This document shows positions 16,182 through 23,963 of a DNA stretch of 40,935 nt, piece by piece (the stretch's first letter is position 1; each line of letters begins with the position of its first letter). The notes below the pieces were generated by a model. It worked only from the letters and a program-made list of their open reading frames with translations, searched no databases and had not been told where the DNA came from. The position numbers and the translations under genes were made by a program. Source of the stretch: Iphinoe sp. HA4291-MV1 (lineage in GTDB: Bacteria; Cyanobacteriota; Cyanobacteriia; Cyanobacteriales; Nostocaceae); the NCBI GenBank assembly GCA_019359415.1, contig JAHHHH010000070.1:1-40935 (forward strand), read 5' to 3'.

Positions 16182-16776
16182 CCCCACAGCAAGCTGTGAG
16201 GTCTCTTCACCCATCCAGTTCTACCTCTAAATTAGTCCTTCCTCTTCAAAGAGATCTAGAGAGTTATTCTTGTAGATTTGTTTGTACTCCTTCTTGTAAT
16301 CTCTACCTTGATTTTGAATGTATCTTTGAATAGTTTCTTCTCCACTATATTTGGAGACTGTATTGATGTAGTAGGAGTCAGACCAGAACTACCCTCCCCA
16401 CAGTTTCTTTTTCACCCTCTGGGTGTAATTCAAATATCTTTCTAGCTAAAATACTTTTGATTGTTTGTACTGCACTACTTGGGACTATTTTAGGAGCTAA
16501 TTGAATTAGGAAGTGTATGTGATTAAGATCGCAGCCAATTTCAAAAAATCCTATTTCGTACCGATCTGAAATGTCTAAACATACCTGTTTAACTGTGGCT
16601 TCTACTTGAGGTGAAAGAATACCTCTTCTGTATTTGATGACCGCAACCAAGTGATACATAAGCAGACTGACACTATGCCTTTTTCTGATGTGTTGGCTTG
16701 GCATAGGTGTATTCTTCTATCTGTATCTATAAGTGCTAGTTTTCTGTCTACCCCACAGCAAGCTGTGAGGACTTCT
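16182..16776 (-). mobile_element. IS200/IS605-type element, decayed
   Basis: The element is bracketed by two same-orientation copies of CCCCACAGCAAGCTGTGAGG, each containing the hairpin CACAGC-AA-GCTGTG. Subterminal hairpins without terminal inverted repeats are typical of this family, which is excised as single strands by a Y1 transposase. The internal tnpA is broken, so the element is not autonomous. Confidence 0.7.
16227..16704 (-). pseudogene. tnpA: Y1 transposase TnpA, frameshifted
   Basis: Reading from ATG 16704 the product is MPSQHIRKRHSVSLLMYHLV, then DLNHIHFLIQ with the HxH metal-binding pair. After HPEGEK the reading frame is lost by a one-base change. In the correct frame, family sequence resumes as KLWGG, a TAG stop, FWSDSYYINTV and GEETIQRYIQNQG, which includes the catalytic tyrosine region. 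One frameshift and one nonsense change make it inactive. Confidence 0.75.
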
Positions 16777-16787
16777 TTAGATTTAGA

Positions 16788-16818
16788 GTAAATACGCTAT
16801 TTTTAATTTCAGACTCTA
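16788..16818. repeat. 31-bp repeat, inverted copy of 7724-7754
   Basis: Reverse complement of 7724-7754 with one mismatch. It lies 12 bases beyond the right hairpin of the IS200 remnant and just before the secreted protein gene. Confidence 0.6.
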
Positions 16819-16841
16819 AGCAAATACTAGGGGTTGAAACT

Positions 16842-17393
16842 GTGAGAAACTCTCTCAGGAACTTAATCTGTGGCTTAATTTCTACTACTGCTATCGCAAT
16901 TCCTGTTGCTGGTACAACTCTTGATGCTGGAGCTGCCAAAGCTGACGAAATTAGAATCGTTTCATCCAGAACTTTTAGCCCAGTTAGCGGAGTTACTGGA
17001 CACAGTGCTATTGGCAGATTTGATGATTCAGGTAACTTTATTGAGGCAATTGCTCAATGGCCTGATGGGGTTAGAAAAGGAACTTGGAGCACAACAGATG
17101 TCGAAATGGTTACTCTACGTAACTGTCCTGAATGTTCTGTTCGCAAAGCCAGAGTTTCTACCAATAGAGCAGATTGGATTATGGGAGATATGGCACGAGG
17201 AGTAACAAGACCATATTACAATTGGTGGGGTTTATATACTTGCAGTCAGTTTGCAATGAATATGTGGTATAATATTATAGCCAAAAGAGAGGCTTCTAAC
17301 GGCTGGACTCCGACAGATTTGAGTTCCAACATTAGTCGTTGGAACAACTGGCAAAATGGTGCATGGTTCGACAACGGAAATAGATGGGAATAA
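16842..17393 (+). CDS. secreted protein, possible permuted NlpC/P60-like hydrolase
   Basis: The 183-residue product has a Sec signal peptide: MRNSLRNLICGLISTTAIAI followed by a small-residue stretch and a likely cut after AGAAKA. The mature part has TGHSAIGRF near residue 60 and NWWGLYTCSQFAMNMW near residue 130. A histidine in a GHS strand preceding a cysteine at the start of a helix is the order found in permuted papain-like hydrolases (YiiX/NlpC-like), so a cell-wall or lipid amidase activity is conceivable. This rests on two short motifs only. It ends in a Trp-rich tail. It lies alone between IS200 and IS630 debris and could be a cargo gene. Confidence 0.5.
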   Translation: MRNSLRNLICGLISTTAIAIPVAGTTLDAGAAKADEIRIVSSRTFSPVSGVTGHSAIGRFDDSGNFIEAIAQWPDGVRKGTWSTTDVEMVTLRNCPECSVRKARVSTNRADWIMGDMARGVTRPYYNWWGLYTCSQFAMNMWYNIIAKREASNGWTPTDLSSNISRWNNWQNGAWFDNGNRWE

Positions 17394-17519
17394 ATCTACT
17401 TTTCATAACCTCCATTACTGATTTACAAAGAGTAAAAACCACGTTAGTTTAAAATTTCATATCAAGCCTGCTAGTGTTCATATTGCAAGCTTTTATTTTT
17501 TTAATTATTGTTTTGTAAT

Positions 17520-17822
17520 ATGCGGTCTAAATTCTATATCATACCTTTTCTTATAACGCTGGTACTACCCTTAAATAACGTTTTTCAATTTCTAAACACT
17601 AACAGCACAAGCAGGGCAGCAGATTGGGCAATAGCCTATCCCTTTATCACTTTCGTCATCGTCTGGGGCGTCTACGTGCTACTTTACCTGAGCTTGAATA
17701 AGAATAAAAACTTATACAATTTGGATAGACCATTTTATATTCTACTTACTATCTCAATCATCTTTTCGCTCAACCTACATATACTTGTAATGGCAGGAGT
17801 GAGAGATTTATTTAAGTTGTAG
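17520..17822 (+). CDS. small polytopic membrane protein
   Basis: The 100-residue product, from ATG 17520 (a TTG at 17508 is possible), has three hydrophobic helices: FYIIPFLITLVLPL, AYPFITFVIVWGVYVLLYLS and PFYILLTISIIFSLNLHILVM. They are separated by short polar loops. No family recognised and no conserved polar residue stands out. It follows the secreted protein gene by 126 bases on the same strand. Confidence 0.45.
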   Translation: MRSKFYIIPFLITLVLPLNNVFQFLNTNSTSRAADWAIAYPFITFVIVWGVYVLLYLSLNKNKNLYNLDRPFYILLTISIIFSLNLHILVMAGVRDLFKL

Positions 17823-17862
17823 GCGAGGCACTTCAGCGTTCTCACAACCCACCAGCTACTGG

Positions 17863-17990
17863 CTAGTTTTGCGGCGTACTGGGTCGAAGAGCTAACTTTT
17901 CCAGGTCTTGCTGGTCAGTATCACTTAGGGTGATTGTTAGTGGTTGGCAGCCCATGAGTTGTTCAGTTACTGACTTTTCCCGTTAAGTCT
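17863..17990 (-). pseudogene. IS630-family transposase, N-terminal fragment
   Basis: From ATG 17955 the minus strand reads MGCQPLTITLSDTDQQDLEK then LALRPSTPQN and stop. This is the usual first segment of IS630 transposases. The element terminus ACTTAACGGGAAAAGTCA lies directly upstream (17988-17971). The rest of the gene is gone. Confidence 0.65.
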
Positions 17991-18120
17991 GGAAACATGG
18001 ATATAGTAAGGGTTTCAGCCCACAAGCTTATTATCAATAAAAGACATTTAATGAGAATATAACAACGGGAAAATAGGACTTTTAGGATAGCACTCCTGAT
18101 CGCGATCGCTGTGATAGAAA

Positions 18121-18220
18121 GATAACGGGAAAAGTCAGGTTCAGTTAATCTCTTCGTTTATACCATAACCGAATTTACGCCGCAGTGTACTAGTAAAAGA
18201 AGCTGACTTTTCCCGTTATC
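18121..18220. mobile_element. 100-bp IS630-type MITE
   Basis: GATAACGGGAAAAGTCAG (18121-18138) is the exact reverse complement of 18203-18220. The ends share AACGGGAAAAGTCA with the adjacent IS630 remnants, so this is a deletion derivative of the same IS. It has no coding capacity. Confidence 0.75.
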
Positions 18221-18249
18221 TCTTTGATGGAGCCATCGCTTACTATACC

Positions 18250-18368
18250 CTTAGCACAAAGCCCTATTCTCTCGTGATTTATTGTCATTAAACTTAAGTT
18301 GTTGAGAATAAAAGATATTTTGAAACCCTTGCTATTTCGTTGTTTCACGACTTAACGGGAAAAGTCAG
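18250..18368. repeat. 119-bp direct repeat, copy 1
   Basis: Exact copy of 27962-28080 in the same orientation. Its right end is TTAACGGGAAAAGTCAG, the IS630-type terminus seen elsewhere in this region, so it is probably an IS end with flanking DNA or a decayed MITE. Confidence 0.9.
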
Positions 18369-18820
18369 GTAAAAGAAGCTATCCATAAAATCTTACCCAA
18401 AAGAAAAAAGAGAAAACTAGCTTGGATTAGACTTTGGTTTCAAGATGAAGTCCAATTTGGTACTAGAACTATTAGAAGAAGGAGAATCACTACCCAAGGT
18501 GTTAAACCCATTATGCCAGTCAATATTGGTCACCAGGCTTTATGACTACCACGTTATAGTCCTTGATGGCTTTGCCAACTCCCTAATTATTCCTAAAAAT
18601 ATAGTTCTGCTTAAACTCCCTCCTTTCTGTCCTGAACTAAACCCAGCCGAAAGAGTAGCTAGAAATCAAAAACAAAACTCCCTGAAAGACAACCAACAAC
18701 GTAGAAGAAATCAAAACTATAGTTCAACAGGCCTTTCAAAATATTGACTTCTTTACCAGAATGACTTTGATTAACTACCCTTATCAGCAAGCCACTTGTA
18801 GGGAAATGTTTTGTTACTAG
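18369..18820 (+). pseudogene. IS630-family transposase, C-terminal part, broken
   Basis: Three frames in succession give family sequence: WIRLWFQDEVQFG with GVKPIMP (to TGA 18543), then YDYHVIVLDGFANS and LPPFCPELNPAERV (frame to 18747), then VQQAFQNIDFFTRM (to TAG 18820). DE, D and E positions of the catalytic triad region are recognisable, but an internal deletion and two frameshifts separate them. Inactive. Confidence 0.75.
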
Positions 18821-18959
18821 GATAGAATAACAGATGAAAGAGGGTATTTAGTTGATAGTGCTGCTTAGGTTGTGGAGGTTGGTATAATCTAAGAGTTTAT
18901 AATTTTCCCGGCTGTCTCCAAAGAGGCCTGTTTTTCTTATTCTATTGATAGCAGTTTTT

Positions 18960-20834
18960 ATGTCTGAGTTAAGCGAAAGGAACCTTCGTAATATTAGAAG
19001 TAAAAAGATTGAATCTTCACTTACAGAAGGAGTCCAAAAATCATTCAAGTCGATTGGAGATGTACCCACAGCAGTAGTCAATCAGATAGAAAGAGGAATA
19101 GAGGACCTTGATAAAACTCTTGAACTGGTGAGAACAAAGCTAGAAAAAGATAAAAAGGTCTTTGATGATAATGGCAATTTCAAGGGTTGGAATAATCATT
19201 ATGTAGCTAGTGTTCTGTGTAAAGAACTGGGTATTGAAAAGCGCTTTTACTTAAACGATAATATACTCCTAAAATTAAGACGCAAATCAGCTAATTTTAT
19301 TTTTGGACACGGGCCTTACGAAGAAATAGATAAAGCTTACATTCCGCCAAGTATCGCCAACATGGTGTCTTTCCACAATGCTATTCAAAGACTAGGAATC
19401 GCTTTTGCTCTGATTACAGGATTGAGTTTTGGGGAGTTACTTTCAGAAGAAACGCTAAACGTTTTTGGTTTGAAACAAGTAGGCACAGTAAAAATAATTG
19501 GAGCAGTAGCTGTAAACACTTTGGTTTTTGGTGGCTCAACTAAAGCAACTGAAAAGTTTGTTTCAGAAGATAAAAATGCAGCGCAAGCTAATCATTTCGC
19601 CAGAGCAGCTAAATTTGCTTTGATAGTTGCTCTATGCAAAGCTCCTATGGTTGGTTTCACAGGTGTTGCAGGGTCTGCTCATCAGTTTACAGCTACGGAT
19701 AGAACTCTCTACGCTCAAATTCAGGCTCAGTCACAATTTGAAAAAGCTAGTAGTAAAACTCAAGAGGCAATTCAAAAACTGGAGGAAGGAGGAAAGCTAT
19801 ATTCTCAGCTAAAACAACTGAATGCTAAGCCAAATAAATCAGAACAGGAAAAAGCTCAAATTGAAGAAATTAAAAATACTTTAAAAGAAGGCGACTACCC
19901 TACGGTAGTTAGTCTTTACGGTGAGCAACTCTATTTGGAAAATCTAAAATCAGTAGCAGAAGCCAATAGAGGTAAAAACGATGGCAGTCAAAAAGGAATT
20001 AACCGAGAAGCTTGGGCTTTAAATTTCTTAGGTCTAAAGTACATTTCTGGGCGAGGATTTCTCGAAACTGGCCAGGGAGAATACAACAAGGAAACACAAA
20101 AGATTCAGAAAAACATGCAGGTTTTTGAAGCTCAATACATAGAAGGTTCTAGACCCAAACTAGATTTTATTAGAAAGGCCGAAATTATGAAAGAGGATTT
20201 TGCTCGATTGACTGCTTGGCAATGGTTAGACAAGTGGCTACCCAGCCTAACGTCTGATCAAGAGGCCAAAGCCATAATCGATCATCTTAAGACTGTGGAT
20301 CTTAATCAGCTATCTTCCTCTGAAAAAATCAATCTGGTGAAATTAAAACTACACGACGAATTTAATTATGGAGGTAAAGTGCCAAGTTTTGTTGCTTACG
20401 TCTTTATAGCTTTACTATTTGAAGCTTTAAGTAGCTTAACTCTTGGTGTCTTATACTTTCACAAAGACTTTAGCCAAAAATATGCCAATACTGAATTTCA
20501 AGGTAGCTATCAATCTGTGGTTGATCTAGTAAAAGTAGAGGTGTCCAAGAAAATGAATAATAGAGAATTAGCTAAGCCTAAAGTGCCACAACTGAATGCT
20601 AGCTATGGCGTTTACTCAACAATTATCGACCAGATAATGAGGGAAAAGCCTATTGCTGGAGTCAGTTCTTTGATTGAGCAGTACGCCTATGAAACCTATT
20701 CTCCCAAGTATAAACAACTAAAGAAAAAACAGGAGATTGAAGCTCTTAGAGAAAAAGGAGTGGATGTGCGCCACCCTATAGTTAGGGCAGTATCACTAGT
20801 AATTAGTTTGTTGAAGAAAAAAGACGTAAGCTGA
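18960..20834 (+). CDS. large membrane/coiled-coil protein, toxin-cluster gene 1
   Basis: I chose ATG 18960 (MSELSERNLR) over TTG 18945; the product has 624 residues. Residues 1-130 are soluble and charged. Three hydrophobic segments follow: RLGIAFALITGLSFGELL, VKIIGAVAVNTLVFGG and FALIVALCKAPMVGFTGVAG (about residues 140-240). A long charged, helical middle (FEKASSKTQEAIQKLEEGGK onward, about 255-480) leads to a last hydrophobic segment, VAYVFIALLFEALSSLTLGV (about 483-505), and a cytoplasmic tail. This 3+1 topology with an intervening coil recalls DUF4407-type proteins, but I cannot confirm the family. The deaminase-toxin gene begins 2 bases after its stop, so the two are translationally coupled. 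It may anchor, chaperone or export the toxin; this is inference. Confidence 0.65.
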   Translation: MSELSERNLRNIRSKKIESSLTEGVQKSFKSIGDVPTAVVNQIERGIEDLDKTLELVRTKLEKDKKVFDDNGNFKGWNNHYVASVLCKELGIEKRFYLNDNILLKLRRKSANFIFGHGPYEEIDKAYIPPSIANMVSFHNAIQRLGIAFALITGLSFGELLSEETLNVFGLKQVGTVKIIGAVAVNTLVFGGSTKATEKFVSEDKNAAQANHFARAAKFALIVALCKAPMVGFTGVAGSAHQFTATDRTLYAQIQAQSQFEKASSKTQEAIQKLEEGGKLYSQLKQLNAKPNKSEQEKAQIEEIKNTLKEGDYPTVVSLYGEQLYLENLKSVAEANRGKNDGSQKGINREAWALNFLGLKYISGRGFLETGQGEYNKETQKIQKNMQVFEAQYIEGSRPKLDFIRKAEIMKEDFARLTAWQWLDKWLPSLTSDQEAKAIIDHLKTVDLNQLSSSEKINLVKLKLHDEFNYGGKVPSFVAYVFIALLFEALSSLTLGVLYFHKDFSQKYANTEFQGSYQSVVDLVKVEVSKKMNNRELAKPKVPQLNASYGVYSTIIDQIMREKPIAGVSSLIEQYAYETYSPKYKQLKKKQEIEALREKGVDVRHPIVRAVSLVISLLKKKDVS

Positions 20835-20836
20835 AT

Positions 20837-23197
20837 ATGACTATTGAAAGATTATCAGCTAGCCCTTCACTGTCTGTTGAGCAGCTACTGGAAGTGCATT
20901 TAAGCCACTTAACTCTGGTTTGTGCTAATATTCTCCTGCACAGCAGCCTAAACAACACTAATTTGCCACCCAATGAAGAAGCACTAGTAGTAAGTAATAA
21001 ACCGAAAAGTCCTGATGACAGCAATCAGGCAGAATTAACTAGTGATCAAAATTCTATTGATAGTATACCTACACTATATGGCTTTAATTATACTGGCACT
21101 ATTAGTGTTGAGAGTAATATAGACGGTTTTGGATCAGAAAGTGGTTACAACAATATAATTCAGGCTTCTGGAGAAGGGGAAGGAGGTTTGGGTGGCGAAA
21201 GTATGCCTAGTGAAGCCGGTGGCTGGGGATACTGGGGCTATAGCGAATCTATAGTGGAAGCTCCAGTAGAGGCTCCGGCAGAAGTACAGATAGAAGCTAC
21301 CCCTGAAGTAGACGTTTCAAAGTACGAAGATGATATCACTGTTGAGGAAACGTTTGGTGATAATTGTGAAGCTGAAGTTAGTACTGAAGGGGAAAGTGCG
21401 GCAGATCAAATAGATTCCAATGCAGGAATAAATGATGAAACAAATATAGAAAACAATCCAAGTGACGGACAGACTGATCAGACAAGCCAAACTGATAGTG
21501 AGGGGGGAGCAATCGAAGGGGGAGGAGACGTAGAAACTCAATTAGCAGAGGAAGGAGAAAGCACAGATCAGCAACAAATTAATGACTCATCAGAATTGAG
21601 AGAAATAGAAGAGCTTGAACAAAAAGAGGAGAAGTCAGACGAAGTAAGCACTGACACTGAAGCAATCACTTCTGAAGATAGTGAACAGTCAGAGCAAAAG
21701 ACAGATGAAGCAGTGCAGACAGAAATCTCTAAAGAAACTGCAACACAAGAAGTCAAGGAAAATACTGATCAGGAGTCAGAAACTGAGGACAGTAGAGAAA
21801 TTAAAAAAGACCAATTAGACTACGATAATCTTACTCAAGAGCAAGAAGCAGAGTACGAGGAGAAAAATAATGACGTAATAGAAGAAGCTAACAAGCTAAT
21901 GGACAGACTCGATAATACAGTGGAGAACGTAGGTAAAGAATTAGAAGCTTTGTATGACAAATACAATGACTATCCCGAAGCCACACAGCTACTGGATCGA
22001 CACTTTGCTGAAGCGATGGATAGAATAGAAACTTTATTTGAAAACTTCGATGCTGCCTACGAAAGATTAAGAGAAAACCAAGGCCAACTAGACCCAGTTG
22101 AATTCGCCAGATCAACAGATGCTCTCAAGGAAGCTATTGCTGAAATCAAAGCCAATGCAGGAGAAACATTTAACAACCTGCAAGAAGAGTACAAGCAAGT
22201 ACAAGCTGAGATGGAAGCTGAAGCTAACGAAATTTATTGTATCAAACTAACAGACTACTTAGAAAAATTTTCTACAGAGCATAAATTTAACTCCCTTTCT
22301 CACATGGAAGAAACTTTGGGACTAAGCTTGCAAGAAATAACTAGTATGCCAAGCGACCAGATCGACCCTTATATAGAAGCTAAGATTGAGAGTTATGCCC
22401 AAGAACTAGAGTATCAAGAAAACCTAACTGAATTCACAGATGCCTTCATAGTTGAAGCCAGAGAAATGAATATTTCTACTGAACAATTACTTGAGATTAC
22501 AGGAGTAAATAGTATTGAAGAAGCTTATCAGTTAGGAGCAGAAGCAATAACAGAGAGAATTGAGGGATGGGAGAATAAACAGAAGGAAGAGTTTGAGAAA
22601 GATTTGGGAGAGTGGGAGTATTCACTTGAAAAAATAAACTTTGAAAACCATAAAAAAATAGTGAAAGAGTTTAAAGAATGGGTTAAAGAAGTTAGAGAAA
22701 AAAGGGTTGAACCCGACAGACAAAAATATGAAATAAAGATGATAGCTGATATTGAAGATAGATTTGAAAATAAAATTATTGATCAACAAAAAAAAGAATC
22801 GGAATTAAGTGAGGCAACATCTAAAGGCAATATAGCTGTTGCCAAAGCCAATATTCAAGGATTAGGTGAAAAAAAATACGAAGCTTTTAGTAACTATAGA
22901 GCAGTAAAAGAATTTAATTTTGCTAATTATGCAAGTGATGGACTATTTGATGCCAAAGTCATAAATGATTATGCAAGAATACACGATACGGAAATGCAAA
23001 TATTAAGCCAAATACATAAGGATTTAGGTTGTCCAGAAAACGAATCAAAAGTTTCAGGAGAGGTATTACTGTATTCCAAGAACGGAGTATGTGAATCTTG
23101 CTTATATGTAAAAACTCAGTTTGAATACAAATATCCTAATATCAAAGTGACCTTCATGGACAATAAGAATGGAAGGACGTACATTAATTTAGAATAA
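20837..23197 (+). CDS. acidic polymorphic toxin with C-terminal deaminase-like domain
   Basis: The 786-residue protein has no signal peptide. Residues 1-60 are a short helical start; 80-140 are Gly/Ser/Tyr-rich (GGWGYWGYSES). Residues 145-340 are extremely rich in Glu, Asp, Ser, Thr and Gln and probably disordered. Residues 345-690 are charged coiled coil. The last 85 residues form a compact domain: HDTEMQILSQIHKDLG (Asp717-x-Glu719), then GEVLLYSKNGVCESCLYVK (Cys752-x-x-Cys755) and FEYKYPNIKV. An acidic zinc/proton-transfer motif followed by CxxC between strand and helix is the pattern of the deaminase superfamily toxins (BURPS668_1122/Toxin-deaminase type). A variable enzymatic tip on a long stalk with a small gene directly downstream is the standard polymorphic toxin arrangement. 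Target (DNA, RNA or nucleotide) unknown. Confidence 0.68.
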   Translation: MTIERLSASPSLSVEQLLEVHLSHLTLVCANILLHSSLNNTNLPPNEEALVVSNKPKSPDDSNQAELTSDQNSIDSIPTLYGFNYTGTISVESNIDGFGSESGYNNIIQASGEGEGGLGGESMPSEAGGWGYWGYSESIVEAPVEAPAEVQIEATPEVDVSKYEDDITVEETFGDNCEAEVSTEGESAADQIDSNAGINDETNIENNPSDGQTDQTSQTDSEGGAIEGGGDVETQLAEEGESTDQQQINDSSELREIEELEQKEEKSDEVSTDTEAITSEDSEQSEQKTDEAVQTEISKETATQEVKENTDQESETEDSREIKKDQLDYDNLTQEQEAEYEEKNNDVIEEANKLMDRLDNTVENVGKELEALYDKYNDYPEATQLLDRHFAEAMDRIETLFENFDAAYERLRENQGQLDPVEFARSTDALKEAIAEIKANAGETFNNLQEEYKQVQAEMEAEANEIYCIKLTDYLEKFSTEHKFNSLSHMEETLGLSLQEITSMPSDQIDPYIEAKIESYAQELEYQENLTEFTDAFIVEAREMNISTEQLLEITGVNSIEEAYQLGAEAITERIEGWENKQKEEFEKDLGEWEYSLEKINFENHKKIVKEFKEWVKEVREKRVEPDRQKYEIKMIADIEDRFENKIIDQQKKESELSEATSKGNIAVAKANIQGLGEKKYEAFSNYRAVKEFNFANYASDGLFDAKVINDYARIHDTEMQILSQIHKDLGCPENESKVSGEVLLYSKNGVCESCLYVKTQFEYKYPNIKVTFMDNKNGRTYINLE

Positions 23198-23208
23198 TTA
23201 AACTATGT

Positions 23209-23724
23209 ATGATGACTTATAATAGATATATATCGAAAAATGAATTGATACAGTTGGATTTTGGTTTACAACAAGGACAAACTTACACATATCATTTCTA
23301 CTATCAATTCTATGATATTTTAGAATTGAATGAAAATTTTAGGTACAGAATTTTAAGTGACAATGATATGACAATAACTATCATTTTTGAAAATGAATGG
23401 GAAGCAGAAAATTGTTTTGCTTTACAAATTAATCGATATAATAAAGACCCATACAAAGAAGGGAAGCACAGAACTATAATCCGTACACATAAAAACAGAG
23501 AACAGGCCATTATCGATAAATGGAATCAATTACTTACAGATCCCAGATTTAAAACACCACTAGATCCTAAAGCTTTCAATCATTTTAACTCAATCAACTA
23601 TCATGGAGAGTCATACTATGACGAAAATGGCTATTATATTTGTAATCCAATAGATGAAGTTGAAAATAAATATAGTGTCAAAATACCTTTAACTAAAGAA
23701 GAAGCTGAGCAGATATGCTATTGA
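23209..23724 (+). CDS. candidate immunity protein for the deaminase toxin
   Basis: The 171-residue product begins MMTYNRYISKNELIQLDFGL, 11 bases after the toxin stop. It is a small, soluble, aromatic-rich protein (YTYHFYYQFYDILELNENF) with mixed alpha/beta character, ending in LTKEEAEQICY. No signal peptide and no membrane segment. I do not recognise an immunity family. The immunity role is inferred only from its position directly after a toxin C-terminus and its size, which are the usual signs. A broken second toxin tail follows it, again typical of such loci. Confidence 0.55.
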   Translation: MMTYNRYISKNELIQLDFGLQQGQTYTYHFYYQFYDILELNENFRYRILSDNDMTITIIFENEWEAENCFALQINRYNKDPYKEGKHRTIIRTHKNREQAIIDKWNQLLTDPRFKTPLDPKAFNHFNSINYHGESYYDENGYYICNPIDEVENKYSVKIPLTKEEAEQICY

Positions 23725-23757
23725 GAAGCAATACGGTTCAAGACTGAAAAAACAAAA

Positions 23758-23941
23758 ATATGAGAGGAGAGATTATTGTTTCTACTGAAATAGAGTCTGC
23801 GTAAGTTGTCAATATGTTAAAAGAACAATTTGAACAATACTATTCTGATGTAAAGGTTGTATATACAGAACAATTACTTGAGATTACAGGAGTAAATAGT
23901 ATTGAAGAAGCTTATTAGTTAGTAGCAGAGGCAGTAACAGA
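23758..23941 (+). pseudogene. displaced remnant of a second toxin tail
   Basis: In one frame from 23760 the bases encode MRGEIIVSTEIE; a one-base shift gives VCVSCQYV; shifting back gives KEQFEQYYSDVKVVY. Together this parallels the last part of the toxin upstream (GEVLLYSKNG, VCESCLYV, KTQFEYKYPNIKV) but is clearly diverged. It is followed by 77 bases (23865-23941) nearly identical to toxin-stalk bases 22478-22554 (encoding TEQLLEITGVNSIEEAY), with a TAG replacing CAG. So it is a chimeric leftover of toxin-tail exchange. Non-functional as it stands. Confidence 0.6.
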
Positions 23942-23963
23942 ATACTGAAAAGTACAAAATAAA

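Noticed and set aside
16748-16939. 63-residue minus-strand frame
   Set aside because: It overlaps antisense the signal peptide of the secreted protein gene and the IS200 end; no support.
18445-18747. 100-residue stand-alone gene
   Set aside because: It is the middle part of a frameshifted IS630 transposase, not an independent gene.
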